Notes: generated by a model from the letters alone, not told the origin. DNA of 64,000 nucleotides from a gamma proteobacterium HIMB30 (GCA_000227525.2 AGIG01000030.1:49048-113047), one strand, 5' to 3'. Positions 37,689-48,300 are shown, counted from the stretch's first letter. A program made the numbers and translations.

Positions 37689-38348
37689 TTAGCGAGAGGG
37701 TAATCGATGGCGATCAATAAACCATGGCATCAAAAAATAACCCGCGACGAAGCCACCGAAATGCGCTTGCCATGCAATCTGGCCTCCCATGAAAACGTGC
37801 AGCAAGATGTGAATCACGATCAGGCTGATGATGACTGACGCGACGGAACGACCCGGACGTCCGAGTCGTTTCAGTTCAGTGCGCGATACCTGTAACCAAA
37901 AGCCAATTAAACTAAAAACAACGCCAGATGCACCGACCATGGGAGCTGATGTTGATTCCAAGAGCCCAAACATCACGCCACTGCTGATCGCCCCAACGAA
38001 CATGGTCAGGAGCGTTAAACGTAAGCCAAAATACACGGCCAGGGTTTTTCCCAAGGCAATAAAAATCACCGTATTCATCAGTACATGAATCGTACCGGCA
38101 TGCAAAAATGCATGGGTGATCAACATGGCATAGGACTGACCAAGAAATAACGCCTGATCCACAGTGCCCGGCGGAAACAGAAAATCCCAAAAGGCACCAT
38201 ATGAAATCATCAGACTTCGCAGATCCAAGACACCGAACCAGCCACGATCGGACAACTGGGCTATACCCTCTAAGAAGAGCATCAATCCAGTGAGCCACCA
38301 CAGGGTCTTTGGTGTCTTTGGACCTCCAAAGACAGGAACTATCTGCAT
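37689..38348 (-). CDS. Rhomboid-family intramembrane serine protease
   Basis: This 219-residue membrane protein has about six helices. The catalytic Ser is in VGASGVVFSLIGF and the catalytic His in WQAHFGGFVAGYF; THAFLHAGTIHVLMN matches the helix-2 motif with the conserved His/Asn. ATG 38348 has GGAA 8 bases upstream; a TTG precedes it by one codon. The substrate is unknown. Confidence 0.92.
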   Translation of the reverse strand: MQIVPVFGGPKTPKTLWWLTGLMLFLEGIAQLSDRGWFGVLDLRSLMISYGAFWDFLFPPGTVDQALFLGQSYAMLITHAFLHAGTIHVLMNTVIFIALGKTLAVYFGLRLTLLTMFVGAISSGVMFGLLESTSAPMVGASGVVFSLIGFWLQVSRTELKRLGRPGRSVASVIISLIVIHILLHVFMGGQIAWQAHFGGFVAGYFLMPWFIDRHRLPSR

Positions 38349-38479
38349 CAAATCTTTTCCAATAATCGGGTTGGAGCATACCTCGAGGGTGAGATCAGGT
38401 CGAGTGATCGCACGTGAGTATCAAATCTTGGTATCCTGCGCCCCTCACATGTGATTATCGACAGGATTCTAGGCATTCC

Positions 38480-40150
38480 ATGGCACAGTTCGTTTACACC
38501 ATGAATCGGGTGAGCAAAGTTGTTCCCCCAAAACGCGAGATCTTAAAAGACATCTCCCTTTCTTTTTTTCCGGGCGCAAAAATTGGGGTCTTGGGCCTCA
38601 ACGGCTCAGGGAAATCGACGCTATTGAAAATCATGGCTGGCGTCGATAGCGAAATTGACGGTGAAGCACGTCCACAACCGGGGATCAATGTCGGCTATCT
38701 CCCGCAAGAACCGCAGTTGGATCCCCAACAATCGGTGCGCGATGCAGTCGAAGAAGGTGCTGGCGAAATTAAACGACTCCTCACGCGATTTGATGAAATT
38801 TCAGCCGCCTTCGCTGAACCCATGTCTGACGATGAGATGAATGATCTCCTCATGGAGCAAGGTGAACTGCAAAACCAAATTGATGCGGTCAATGGATGGG
38901 AATTGGATCGCATCTTAGAACAGGCTGCCGATGCATTACGTCTACCACCATGGGATGCAACCATCGAGCATCTGTCCGGCGGTGAGAAGCGCCGCGTCGC
39001 TCTGTGTCGGCTGTTATTACAAAAACCTGACATGTTATTGCTCGACGAACCGACCAACCATTTGGACGCCGAGTCGGTGGCTTGGCTTGAACACTTTTTG
39101 GTCGATTTTGAAGGCACGGTGGTTGCCGTCACGCACGATCGCTACTTCCTCGATAACGCTGCAGGTTGGATTTTAGAACTTGACCGTGGCCGTGGCATCC
39201 CGTTTGAAGGGAACTATTCGACCTGGCTTGAAGCGAAAGAAAAGCGCCTCGAGCAAGAACAGAAGTCAGAAGAAGCACGTCAGAAGACGATCAAGAGTGA
39301 GCTTGAGTGGGTTCGCCAAAATGCCAAAGGTCGCCAAGCCAAATCAAAGGCGCGTCTCAAGGCATTTGAGGAATTGCAAAGCCAAGACACACAAAAACGC
39401 AACGAAACTCAGGAAATCTACATCCCACCAGGACCCCGACTGGGCGACAAAGTGATCGAATTCAGTCAAGTCAACAAGGCATTCGATGACAAAATGTTGA
39501 TCGACGATTTGAGTTTCTCAGTTCCAGCAGGCGCTATTGTTGGAGTCATTGGTGGTAACGGTGCGGGCAAGTCAACGCTCTTTAAAATGATCACTGGCCA
39601 AGAATCGCCCGACTCGGGAACTGTTGAATTGGGTGACACAGTGGAACTGGCCTACGTCGATCAATCGCGTGATGCCTTGGACGGATCAAAAACCGTTTGG
39701 GCGGAAGTGTCCGATGAGCAAGACATGATTACCGTCGGCAACTATTCAATCCCTAGCCGTGCCTATTTAGGCCGGTTTAACTTCAAAGGTGGCGACCAGC
39801 AGAAATTTGTTAAAGATCTGTCAGGGGGTGAGCGAAACCGACTCCACCTTGCAAAAACCTTGAAGCAAGGCGGTAATGTACTACTCCTTGACGAACCGAC
39901 CAACGATCTTGATGTGGAAACACTGCGCGCACTCGAGGAAGCACTGCTCGCCTTCCCAGGTACAGTGCTTGTGATCTCTCACGATCGTTGGTTCTTGGAT
40001 CGGATCGCAACACATATTCTGGCCTATGAAGGCGATTCACAAGCGATCTTCTTTGAAGGTAACTACACAGAATATGAAGAGGATCGCAAGAAACGTTTGG
40101 GTGGAGAAATCATCCCGACACGCGTGAAATATCGCCGACTTGCTGATTAA
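38480..40150 (+). CDS. ettA: Energy-dependent translational throttle protein, ABC-F
   Basis: This 556-residue ABC-F ATPase binds the ribosome E site and gates the first elongation step by ATP/ADP level. It has two ATPase domains ([16 protein letters not shown] / [15 protein letters not shown] / [11 protein letters not shown] and [16 protein letters not shown] / [14 protein letters not shown] / [11 protein letters not shown]), the arm insert in domain 1, and the linker ending [14 protein letters not shown]. Length matches EttA (555). ATG 38480 gives the family start [11 protein letters not shown]. Its TAA overlaps the next ATG (TAATG). Confidence 0.96.
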   Translation: MAQFVYTMNRVSKVVPPKREILKDISLSFFPGAKIGVLGLNGSGKSTLLKIMAGVDSEIDGEARPQPGINVGYLPQEPQLDPQQSVRDAVEEGAGEIKRLLTRFDEISAAFAEPMSDDEMNDLLMEQGELQNQIDAVNGWELDRILEQAADALRLPPWDATIEHLSGGEKRRVALCRLLLQKPDMLLLDEPTNHLDAESVAWLEHFLVDFEGTVVAVTHDRYFLDNAAGWILELDRGRGIPFEGNYSTWLEAKEKRLEQEQKSEEARQKTIKSELEWVRQNAKGRQAKSKARLKAFEELQSQDTQKRNETQEIYIPPGPRLGDKVIEFSQVNKAFDDKMLIDDLSFSVPAGAIVGVIGGNGAGKSTLFKMITGQESPDSGTVELGDTVELAYVDQSRDALDGSKTVWAEVSDEQDMITVGNYSIPSRAYLGRFNFKGGDQQKFVKDLSGGERNRLHLAKTLKQGGNVLLLDEPTNDLDVETLRALEEALLAFPGTVLVISHDRWFLDRIATHILAYEGDSQAIFFEGNYTEYEEDRKKRLGGEIIPTRVKYRRLAD

Positions 40151-41049
40151 TGGGTCGCACTTGGCCCTATGTCGTGCTGCTTCTCCCGCCTTTATTTTGG
40201 GCGGGAAACTTTATTGTTGGTCGGGCATTCGCATCAGACATCGGCGCGATCACCATGTCGTTTTACCGCTGGCTGTTCGCACTGTGTTTGCTGCTACCCT
40301 TTGCCTTTCAGCGGGTTCAATCAGAACTTCCACTGATCATCAAGCATCTACCCATCTTGACGATTCTTGCACTGCTATCAGTGGCGAGCTTCAATGTGCT
40401 TCTCTATCTCGGCTTACGAGATACAGAAGCCACTAATGCCCTGTTAATTAATTCATCCATCCCAGTATGGATTGTGCTCTTTGGGGTTATTTTCTTTGGG
40501 GACACACTGAGTACGCGACGTGGAGCTGGTATTCTTGTCTCATTGATTGGTGTCGCTTACCTGATCTTGAGTGGCCAAACCGGCCAGCTCACCGTCAACC
40601 CCGGTGACCTGTGGGTGATTTCATCATCAATCGGCTGGGCTCTTTACTCACTCACCCTTCGCAAAAAACCAAGCGAGCTTTCAGGTCTTGGCTTTCTCGC
40701 ATACATCGTCTTTTTTGGCGTCTGCTTTAATGGATTGTTATTAACCATCAACCCATTTAATGAGCCGCCAATTGCTCTGACAATCGAGACTTTTTACGCG
40801 GTCGGCTATGTTGCGATATTTGCCTCACTCGGAGCCTATATCTGCTGGAACTACGGCGTCGGACAACTTGGGGCACAAGTGGCAGGCCAGTACATTCACT
40901 TGATGCCTTTTTATGGCGTCATCCTGGCCTACATCTTTTTAAATGAATCCCTCACATCCAATCATTGGATTGCTGGCACCCTCATCGCTGCCGGTCTTTT
41001 CCTTGCACTCAGGGAACCCAAATATGCAATGGCATCCAAATCCGAATGA
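40150..41049 (+). CDS. EamA/DMT-family transporter
   Basis: This 299-residue protein has ten predicted helices in two EamA repeats, with LFWAGNFIVGRAF at the start, the repeat mark VASFNVLLYLGLRDTEATNA and a second repeat with YICWNYGVGQLGAQ. Substrates of this family are small metabolites and cannot be guessed. It overlaps ettA by one base and the next gene by 26 bases. Confidence 0.9.
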   Translation: MGRTWPYVVLLLPPLFWAGNFIVGRAFASDIGAITMSFYRWLFALCLLLPFAFQRVQSELPLIIKHLPILTILALLSVASFNVLLYLGLRDTEATNALLINSSIPVWIVLFGVIFFGDTLSTRRGAGILVSLIGVAYLILSGQTGQLTVNPGDLWVISSSIGWALYSLTLRKKPSELSGLGFLAYIVFFGVCFNGLLLTINPFNEPPIALTIETFYAVGYVAIFASLGAYICWNYGVGQLGAQVAGQYIHLMPFYGVILAYIFLNESLTSNHWIAGTLIAAGLFLALREPKYAMASKSE

Positions 41050-42163
41050 GCGTCGCGCCTATGCGAGCCTCAAATGGTCCACATTTCCTGACGCCGAATT
41101 ACCGCTGTGGGTCGCCGATATGGATTGTGCACCGCCGCCTTGTGTCCGCGATACGATCAATCGTTCGCTAGAACACGGAATTTTTGGTTATGGTAAAGAA
41201 CCCAAAGGCTTTAGGGAGGCCTGGGTCGATCACCTACACAAGACACATCAATGGACCATTGATCCTGACTGGATTGTGCCTGTTGCCGGCGTCGTTCCAG
41301 GAATGCGGTTCGCACTCATGGCACACCCACAGATTCAACAAATTCTGACTCCGACACCCGCGTATCCATATTTTAAGACCGTTCCTTCGATTGAAAAACG
41401 GATCGAACATCCGATGGCACTGACCCGCGTAGGCGAAACACTCCAACCGTCACTGACTCAGATTGCTGAAACGCTGGAGACACTGACTGAACCCTCCGCC
41501 ATTCTCTGGTGCAATCCGCATAATCCAGGTGGCACGGTCTATTCGAAACAATTCCTCGAAGCACTCATCGCAACGGCATCCAAACATGACACGCTCATCG
41601 TCAGTGATGAAATCTGGGCTGATATGATCCTCAACGACAAGCCACACATCCCATTGGGTCTGGTGGCATCGAATGACCAGCCAACAATCACCTTGATGGC
41701 TGCCACCAAAACATTCAATGTGGCAGGCTTTGGTTGCGCCGTTGCAATTATCCCGGAGCCAGATACACGCGCCCGGTATCTCGAAACACAGATCGCGATG
41801 CCACACGTCGCCCCGCTGGCATACGCAGTCACGCAATCCTGCCTTCGCGATGGTTGGCAATGGCACCGTGAATTACTCGCTGCGTTACAGCACAACCGAA
41901 ACACGGTGATCGATTGGGCCAAGAGTCACCCAGAACTTGAAGTGACCACAGGTGATGCAACCTTCCTCGCCTGGATCGAATCACACAATCAAATGGACTT
42001 ATCAGAGCGCTTCGCTGCGCAAGGTGTCAGGCTGTCGCCGGGAGGCCCTTTCGGCTCAGACACCGCCGTTCGCTTGAATTTTGGTACCAATCCCGCCACC
42101 TTAACCGAAGCACTTCGCCGAATGGATGCGGCACTGCTGTCAAACCGCGAGGAACACTCATGA
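41024..42163 (+). CDS. PLP-dependent C-S lyase/aminotransferase, PatB/MalY type
   Basis: This 379-residue fold-type I PLP enzyme has WVADMDCAPPP, GIFGYGKEPKGF, VPVAGVVPGMRFAL, ILWCNPHNPGGTVYS, IVSDEIWADMIL and AATKTFNVAGFGCA with the PLP Lys. These match PatB/MalY cystathionine beta-lyase-like enzymes. ATG 41024 has AGGGA 8 bases upstream, inside the end of the EamA gene. It overlaps the aldo/keto reductase by 4 bases. Confidence 0.92.
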   Translation: MQWHPNPNERRAYASLKWSTFPDAELPLWVADMDCAPPPCVRDTINRSLEHGIFGYGKEPKGFREAWVDHLHKTHQWTIDPDWIVPVAGVVPGMRFALMAHPQIQQILTPTPAYPYFKTVPSIEKRIEHPMALTRVGETLQPSLTQIAETLETLTEPSAILWCNPHNPGGTVYSKQFLEALIATASKHDTLIVSDEIWADMILNDKPHIPLGLVASNDQPTITLMAATKTFNVAGFGCAVAIIPEPDTRARYLETQIAMPHVAPLAYAVTQSCLRDGWQWHRELLAALQHNRNTVIDWAKSHPELEVTTGDATFLAWIESHNQMDLSERFAAQGVRLSPGGPFGSDTAVRLNFGTNPATLTEALRRMDAALLSNREEHS

Positions 42164-43203
42164 TCGAAAAACGCCCACTTGGGAAAACTGGAATCGACGT
42201 CACATCCATTTGTCTTGGCACCATGACCTGGGGCGAACAAAACACCGAAGCCGAAGCGCATGAACAGTTGAGTTATGCCTGTGATGAACGTGGAATTAAC
42301 TTCATCGATACCGCAGAACTCTATCCCGTGCCACCGAAGGCAGACACCCAAGGGCGGACAGAACAATACATCGGAACCTGGTTGAATCAGCGTGGTCATC
42401 GTGACGATCTTGTGATTGCAACCAAGGCCTGTGGTCCAGGTGAATGGGTCAACTATTTCAGAGGCGGACCACGCCATACCAAAGCCCATCTCGATGCGGC
42501 CATCGACGCATCACTGGCTTGGCTTCAAACCGACTATGTCGATTTATATCAACTCCACTGGCCCGATCGTCCGACCAATTTCTTCGGTCAACTTGGCTAC
42601 ACCCACGTGGACGGAGCTGACGAGACGCCAATTGATGAGATTCTGACTGCACTGGAAGGCCTTGTCGTCAGTGGCAAAATTCGTGCGATTGGGCTCTCTA
42701 ATGAAACACCTTGGGGTGTGATGACATTTCTTGAAATCGCGCGCCGCGAGGGCCTTCCTGTGGTCGCATCGATTCAAAATCCGTATTCACTATTGAATCG
42801 AACGTTCGAGATTGGCTTATCCGAAATCGCGCACAGGGAGTCTGTTGGCTTATTGCCCTACTCCCCACTCGCCTTTGGGGTGCTGTCTGGAAAATATCTC
42901 GGTGGCAAGCGTCCTGACGGTGCCCGCTTAACACTGTTTGATCGCTTTAGCCGCTACTCGAATCCAGAAGCGACGCGAGCAACCGAAGCCTATGCGGCGC
43001 TTGCATCCGAGCACGGGCTATCGCTCACAGAAATGGCGCTCGCGTTTGTGACCTCGCGACCATTTGTGACCTCCAACATCATTGGTGCAACGACAATTGC
43101 GCAATTGAAAGAAAACATTGATACACACGACCTGACACTGTCAGACGCGGTACTCGATGGCATTGAGGCAATCCACACCAGCCAACCGAATCCATCACCT
43201 TAA
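42160..43203 (+). CDS. Aldo/keto reductase, Tas-like
   Basis: This 347-residue NADPH-dependent TIM-barrel enzyme has LGKTGIDVTSICLGTMTWG, FIDTAELYPVPPKADTQGRT with catalytic Asp/Tyr, VIATKACGPGEW with the Lys, and YQLHWPDRPTNFFG with the His. The ELYPVPP...G+TE pattern is typical of Tas (YghZ-related) reductases. The natural substrate is unknown. It follows the PLP enzyme with an ATGA overlap. Confidence 0.93.
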   Translation: MIEKRPLGKTGIDVTSICLGTMTWGEQNTEAEAHEQLSYACDERGINFIDTAELYPVPPKADTQGRTEQYIGTWLNQRGHRDDLVIATKACGPGEWVNYFRGGPRHTKAHLDAAIDASLAWLQTDYVDLYQLHWPDRPTNFFGQLGYTHVDGADETPIDEILTALEGLVVSGKIRAIGLSNETPWGVMTFLEIARREGLPVVASIQNPYSLLNRTFEIGLSEIAHRESVGLLPYSPLAFGVLSGKYLGGKRPDGARLTLFDRFSRYSNPEATRATEAYAALASEHGLSLTEMALAFVTSRPFVTSNIIGATTIAQLKENIDTHDLTLSDAVLDGIEAIHTSQPNPSP

Positions 43204-43212
43204 GGAATGACC

Positions 43213-44076
43213 ATGACACCACGTCGCAGCGCACTCTTCATGCCAGCCCACAATGAACGTGCCATTACCAAGGCACGAACACTCGACTGCGACGTGGTAA
43301 TTCTGGATCTCGAGGATGCCGTGGCTCCGGATACCAAACAGCGTGCTCGGAACACCGCCAAAGCCGCTGTTCTCGATGGTGGCTTCGACCCGCGCGAGAT
43401 CGCTGTTCGCGTGAATGGTATTGGAACTGAATGGCACGCCGATGACATAACGACGTTCGCTGATTCCCCTCTGGATGCCCTTGTGGTTCCAAAAGCAGAA
43501 TCACCGGCTGATATCACACGACTTGGTGAGCGCATGGATGCCCTAGGTTACAGCCCTGATGTCGAGCTCTGGCTCATGGCCGAGACGCCATCAGGCGTCT
43601 TCAATGCGCGAGAACTCTGCCAGGCACACGAACGTGTCGGTGCACTGCTCATGGGGACATCCGATTTATCTCAATGTTTACGGATCCGTGCGACGATTGA
43701 ACGCGAGGGATTAGTGTATGCGCTCTCACACTGTGTGCTTGCCGCACGCGAAGCCAATATCGATGTGTTGGACGGTGTGTGTCTAGATCTCGCCAATCCA
43801 GAGATTTATCAGGTGCAGTGTGAGCAAGGACGGGAACTCGGCTTTGATGGAAAAACCTTGATTCATCCGTCACAAATTACAATCGCAAACGCGGTCTTCG
43901 CGCCATCTGATCATGACATCGAGCGAGCTAACAACATCATCACCGCATGGAATGAAGCACTGGCTCGGGGCGACGGGCTCTGTGTACTTGACGGAAAGCT
44001 GGTCGAGAATCTACACGCCAACGAGGCCTCAAGAACAATCGCTCTTCACGAGGCGATCCAGGCGCGCTTACTCTAA
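43213..44076 (+). CDS. CoA ester lyase of the HpcH/HpaI (CitE-like) family
   Basis: This 287-residue TIM-barrel lyase has RRSALFMPAHNERAITKA, VVILDLEDAVAPD with the Mg-binding Glu/Asp, VPKAESPADITRL and a late GFDGKTLIHPSQI. It is a stand-alone CitE-like protein of the type that cleaves malyl-CoA or citramalyl-CoA. AAGGA lies 6 bases before ATG 43213. It is the last gene of the ettA run and overlaps the transglutaminase gene 3' end by 9 bases. Confidence 0.9.
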   Translation: MTPRRSALFMPAHNERAITKARTLDCDVVILDLEDAVAPDTKQRARNTAKAAVLDGGFDPREIAVRVNGIGTEWHADDITTFADSPLDALVVPKAESPADITRLGERMDALGYSPDVELWLMAETPSGVFNARELCQAHERVGALLMGTSDLSQCLRIRATIEREGLVYALSHCVLAAREANIDVLDGVCLDLANPEIYQVQCEQGRELGFDGKTLIHPSQITIANAVFAPSDHDIERANNIITAWNEALARGDGLCVLDGKLVENLHANEASRTIALHEAIQARLL

Positions 44077-44919
44077 GGGAGTGACATCCACAGACACCTC
44101 AAGAGCATGTTGACTACCGCCAGTCATCAATCCTTTCAGTGGTACAACATCATCATAATCCCGCCCCCAAGCAAGCGTCACGTGACGCTCAGACGGCAAC
44201 AACCCATTGGTTGGGTCAAAGTCAATCCAACCAGTTCCGGGGACAAAGACACTGATCCATGCATGAGAGGCATCAGCCCCCATGAGTTTTGGTTGACCCG
44301 GCGGCGGGTCAGTTTCTAAATAGCCTGACACGTAACGGCAAGCCAATCCCTTCGATCGTAAGGTGGCAAGCATCAAATGTGCAAAGTCCTGACACACGCC
44401 GCGCTTCTCAGATAAAACAAGACCTACAGGTGTCTCGAGATCACTGAAATTCTGATCGTAAACAAACTCATGAAAGATCATTTCATTGAGCGCACTAGTG
44501 GATTCCAGAAGGCCACGACCGGCGGTAAAAAATCCAGATGCAAACTGCTGAATCTCTGCATTCGCTGTCGGCACATAAACACTTGGCCGGCAATAGAGCC
44601 GCGTTTTGGCTGGAATGGCCGACTGATCGTCCCACGCGATATCCCGATCCAAATCAACACGTGTTGGTCGCACTTCAACCTCAGACTCAGCCAAAACATT
44701 GAGCTCTGTGTGGACTTCATCTACCGAAAACTGAGACACCCGGTTACCAAATAAATCCTGACGCTCGTGCACATCCTCAATGAGCGGCAAGATGGTTAAC
44801 CGCGCACTCAACACTTGCTGATTTAAAGTATCCCGAGGGAGCAATGTTGCATGGCTGTGACACAGGCTCACGGGCTGACCGTATTGGTAACGATTTCGAT
44901 GTCGCACACGATATCGCAT
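44068..44919 (-). CDS. Transglutaminase-like cysteine protease
   Basis: This 283-residue cytoplasmic protein has a beta-rich N-terminal domain (YGQPVSLCHSHATLLPR, VEVRPTRVDLDRD) and a transglutaminase core with Cys in EKRGVCQDFAHLML, His in DASHAWISVFVPG and Asp in IDFDPTNG. It is encoded with a circularly permuted ATP-grasp/alpha-E protein. This pairing has been described in comparative genomics as a predicted peptide-forming and peptide-cutting module. ATG 44919 overlaps the preceding stop by one base (TGATG). Confidence 0.92.
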   Translation of the reverse strand: MRYRVRHRNRYQYGQPVSLCHSHATLLPRDTLNQQVLSARLTILPLIEDVHERQDLFGNRVSQFSVDEVHTELNVLAESEVEVRPTRVDLDRDIAWDDQSAIPAKTRLYCRPSVYVPTANAEIQQFASGFFTAGRGLLESTSALNEMIFHEFVYDQNFSDLETPVGLVLSEKRGVCQDFAHLMLATLRSKGLACRYVSGYLETDPPPGQPKLMGADASHAWISVFVPGTGWIDFDPTNGLLPSERHVTLAWGRDYDDVVPLKGLMTGGSQHALEVSVDVTPLE

Positions 44920-47339
44920 CAACTCACCTTGACCAGTTGTTGTGGGACATCCGCATGACTGAAGTAGGCAAGCGTAATCGCTTCACTCAAACTCGAGAGC
45001 GTCTCGATTTGTTGATCCAAAAGGTCAAACAACGGCTTCTTCGGTGACCCTTGAATCGTCATCAGATCGTCTGTCTGTGCCATCTGGAGACCCGCATGAA
45101 TCCGGAAAGCTAGCTGTTGAAGCTGCGTCTTACGGCCCACCAACTGCTGCACAGGCAGCCCCTGAACAAGACTCTCAAGATGCGCGGCTAAATAACCAAT
45201 TGCCCGAGGCGTTTCAACATCAAGCAACAACAGATCCAGAATCGCCGTCGGATGCAATCGAGTGCGATATCGACGCCTGTAAGTCATCACGGTATCTGTC
45301 ACCTCGAGAACAAATTCCCAGTGGTTGATATCTTGGGGTTTCAGCGTCTGGAAGGCATAGTTCAACAGCGTCAATGTCTTACTTGTCCGCTCCAAATGTC
45401 GGCCAATATCCATAAACCGGTGGGCGAACGTACGACTCATGGTGTCATTATTCAGACCTGAGAAGGTCGCCAACTGCATAAGGATCGAGTCCACTTGATC
45501 AAGCAAGCGACCCGCATCGGCATGCTTCATCCAACCAATCCGCTCGATCATTTGCTCTAAATTGACCAGCGCACGCCACGCATCATCACTCAAATAGTCG
45601 GGTGTTGCCCGCGCATTTCGCATGATGGCCGTAATCAACTCACCCAAACCACCCGGTGCTGTCCGCGTAAACATCAGTTGATGGATTTCCGATGCGGCGT
45701 CGTCGAAACTGATGTGATCAGTCGTCAACTGCGCTCCCAAAAGCCAGAGCGCTGCTTGTTGCCGTTCGATCCGAACATCGATCGCGCCTGCCAATACTTC
45801 TCTGACCAAACGTGTCAACCCATCGGCGCGCTCCACATAACGACCCAGCCAAAACATGGCATCGGCAACCCGGCTAGGCGTCATCGACTGGTCGACTGGT
45901 CCCAGTGTCGGCGCATCCATTTCAGCGAACATGGAGAGTTGATTGTCAGGCTCCGTCCCCATAATCCACAGATCTTTATACCGCTCGGGTGTATTCGGGC
46001 GCAGTTGCGCCCAGGACGCATCATGGTTGCATGATGCGAGACCACCAGGCATGACATCGACTTTCTGATCCTGGGATTGCGCGGTGTACATGCGCAGTAC
46101 CGCGAAGGATTCGGATCGTGCTACACCTTCAGCAACCGGAACTTGTTCCAAGTCGATCGCTTGCCATGCAACCCAACTCGATGGATCGGCAGCAATTCGG
46201 CCTTCGAGAGTGTCTCGCTCGGCATCCGGAAGATCTCGGACAACGAAGGATTCGCCGGCGGGAAATGCGGACGCATGACGAACCAAGACATTGGGCCAGA
46301 GTGATTCGAACTCCTCTCGCTCATCGGCATCGCCAAGCCAGAGCGCTGGAAGCGTTTTCAGTATCAAATCCTCACCAAGTAGCTTCTGACAAAGCCCTTC
46401 CAATCGGCCCATCCACAGTGGCGAATCGATCACACCGGCACCGGGGACATTGCCCATGCGAACGCCACCGCGACGCACAGCATCCATCAATCCCGGCGTA
46501 CCCTGACGACTTGAACCATTGAGTTCTAAAGGATCAATATCGTCGTCAACGACTCGGCGCAATACACCAGAGACTGGACGAAGGCCGCTTAAGGTTTTCA
46601 ACATCAGGCGGTTACCACGGACCGTTAGATCGTCTCCTTCAGCAAGTGTGAAACCCAAGTGGTTCGCTAAAAAAGCATGCTCGAAATAACTTTCAACCGA
46701 CTGCCCTGGAGTCATCAAGATCGATAAATCCTGATCACGGCTATCCGAGCGTAAAAACTGTCGCAACATCCGAAAGAAGCCAGATAACCGCTTCACTGAC
46801 ATCTGACGCAATAAATAACCCATCACACGGGACATAATCAGTCGCCGTTCCAGTACGTAACCAAGACCTGCTGGTGCCCGCGTGCTCTGCCCCAAAACAA
46901 ACCATTGGCCACGGCTATCACGCACTAAATCGTGCGCCAAGAAGCTGATCCAGGGCGTTTGCGGATTCAGTCCATGTGCTTCGATGAGATATTCTGGATT
47001 GGAGAACAGTAAATCGGCCGGAACTGAGCCATCGGCCAGTAAATGGCGCTCGCCGTAGATATCGGTCAGTAACGCTTCGAAAAAACGCATCCGCTGAGAG
47101 AGCCCGCGCGCTAAATGCTCGAAAGTCGACTCATTCATCAAATACGGCACCACATCGAGCTGCCCTTGACGATCTTGATGATGCTTCGATGTGTGCGCCT
47201 GATAGGTCAATCCATTTTCTTTTAAACGGCGCTCAACCTCTTCGGACCAGCGAGCCTGCTGATTACCCTCGTCATAGTCGAGCGCTGAAAATAGGGTTTC
47301 CCAGGCGGTATCGATGGAATGAGTGGCTGGATCAGACAT
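44919..47339 (-). CDS. Circularly permuted ATP-grasp fused to alpha-E domain
   Basis: This 806-residue protein joins a circularly permuted ATP-grasp domain (about 1-465; FLAHDLVRDSRGQWFVLGQST, RRGGVRMGNVPGAGVIDSP, FVVRDLPDAERDTLEGRIA) to a C-terminal helical alpha-E/DUF403 domain (about 495-806; SRVADAMFWLGRYVERADGL, NHWEFVLEVTDTVMTYRRRY). The ATP-grasp half would form an amide or ester bond. I chose ATG 47339; no strong Shine-Dalgarno is seen. It is in an operon with the transglutaminase. The substrate is unknown. In many genomes the two domains are separate genes. Confidence 0.92.
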   Translation of the reverse strand: MSDPATHSIDTAWETLFSALDYDEGNQQARWSEEVERRLKENGLTYQAHTSKHHQDRQGQLDVVPYLMNESTFEHLARGLSQRMRFFEALLTDIYGERHLLADGSVPADLLFSNPEYLIEAHGLNPQTPWISFLAHDLVRDSRGQWFVLGQSTRAPAGLGYVLERRLIMSRVMGYLLRQMSVKRLSGFFRMLRQFLRSDSRDQDLSILMTPGQSVESYFEHAFLANHLGFTLAEGDDLTVRGNRLMLKTLSGLRPVSGVLRRVVDDDIDPLELNGSSRQGTPGLMDAVRRGGVRMGNVPGAGVIDSPLWMGRLEGLCQKLLGEDLILKTLPALWLGDADEREEFESLWPNVLVRHASAFPAGESFVVRDLPDAERDTLEGRIAADPSSWVAWQAIDLEQVPVAEGVARSESFAVLRMYTAQSQDQKVDVMPGGLASCNHDASWAQLRPNTPERYKDLWIMGTEPDNQLSMFAEMDAPTLGPVDQSMTPSRVADAMFWLGRYVERADGLTRLVREVLAGAIDVRIERQQAALWLLGAQLTTDHISFDDAASEIHQLMFTRTAPGGLGELITAIMRNARATPDYLSDDAWRALVNLEQMIERIGWMKHADAGRLLDQVDSILMQLATFSGLNNDTMSRTFAHRFMDIGRHLERTSKTLTLLNYAFQTLKPQDINHWEFVLEVTDTVMTYRRRYRTRLHPTAILDLLLLDVETPRAIGYLAAHLESLVQGLPVQQLVGRKTQLQQLAFRIHAGLQMAQTDDLMTIQGSPKKPLFDLLDQQIETLSSLSEAITLAYFSHADVPQQLVKVS

Positions 47340-47398
47340 GCAAACTGGTTTCTGACAAAAGAGCCTCGAGTCTACCCTCTTGTCTCGTGAACCGGTAG

Positions 47399-48292
47399 TC
47401 AAACTGCGGAGTGCATTGAGTCGCTCAGCGTGCGCATGAACGTAAGCATTGCCTGAATTCTCGGAACCCGGGCCGTTGTTGGATGCGATACCAAGAAAAA
47501 CTCGCGACTGAAGCGAAGCTCTGGAAGCACAGACACAAGCCCTTCGTCATGATCCAGCAAGAATTCATGGAGGACACCGATGCCAAGTCCCGCGCGAACG
47601 GCTTCAACCTGACCAATCGGAGAATAAATGGCGAGATTCGATATCCATTCACTCGCGACCTGCTTTGCGATATTGAGCCGTTCGCTAAAGAGTAAGTCCT
47701 CGACGTATCCAATCAATCGATGATTCAATAACTCGTCAACGCTCATTGGCATTCCGTGAGCGGCAACATAAGACTCGCTCGCATACAACCCTAAATCATA
47801 GGTCCCCAAAAGTTCTGAATGTAATTGGCCCTCACTCGGATGCCCCACCATCACGGCAATATCTGCTTCCCGACGAGACAACGAGAACCCGAGCGTTTGC
47901 GGGACAATTTCGACATTGAGATCCGGATGCTCGCGCAGCAATGTCGCCAGATTTGGGGTCAATACTTTTAACGCAAAGCCTTCAGGCGCTGCGATTCGAA
48001 CTGTTCCGGAGACTGACTGCCCACGGGACTCGAAGATCGAACCAGCCGCTTCGATTTCTGCCTCAGCGCGTTCGAGATACTCAACTAAACGAGTGCCTTC
48101 GTTTGTCAATTGCATCCCTTTACTGTGGCGTGTCAGCAGGCTGGTCCCTACCCGACGTTGTAGCTGATTTAAATGACGAGACAGCGTCATGACCGACACC
48201 CCGAGGAGGTCGGCCGCACGGCCTAGCTGCCCAGCTCGTGCCACAGCAAGAAAGTATCGTGCATCTTCCCAGTTCAGTTGCCTAAGTTTCAT
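47399..48292 (-). CDS. LysR-family transcriptional regulator
   Basis: This 297-residue regulator has an N-terminal winged helix-turn-helix (RYFLAVARAGQLGRAADLLG, then TLSRHLNQLQRRVGTSLLTR) and a LysR effector domain starting VRIAAPEGFALKV. It is divergent from mmsA, with a perfect 22-bp palindrome 8 bases before its ATG at 48292. It probably controls mmsA and itself. Its effector is not evident; a valine, beta-alanine or inositol breakdown product would make sense. Confidence 0.93.
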   Translation of the reverse strand: MKLRQLNWEDARYFLAVARAGQLGRAADLLGVSVMTLSRHLNQLQRRVGTSLLTRHSKGMQLTNEGTRLVEYLERAEAEIEAAGSIFESRGQSVSGTVRIAAPEGFALKVLTPNLATLLREHPDLNVEIVPQTLGFSLSRREADIAVMVGHPSEGQLHSELLGTYDLGLYASESYVAAHGMPMSVDELLNHRLIGYVEDLLFSERLNIAKQVASEWISNLAIYSPIGQVEAVRAGLGIGVLHEFLLDHDEGLVSVLPELRFSREFFLVSHPTTARVPRIQAMLTFMRTLSDSMHSAV

Positions 48293-48300
48293 CAACACAC

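Noticed and set aside
41989..42489. 166-codon open frame antisense across the PLP enzyme and aldo/keto reductase genes
   Set aside because: Both sense genes are well supported; the antisense translation shows no domain.
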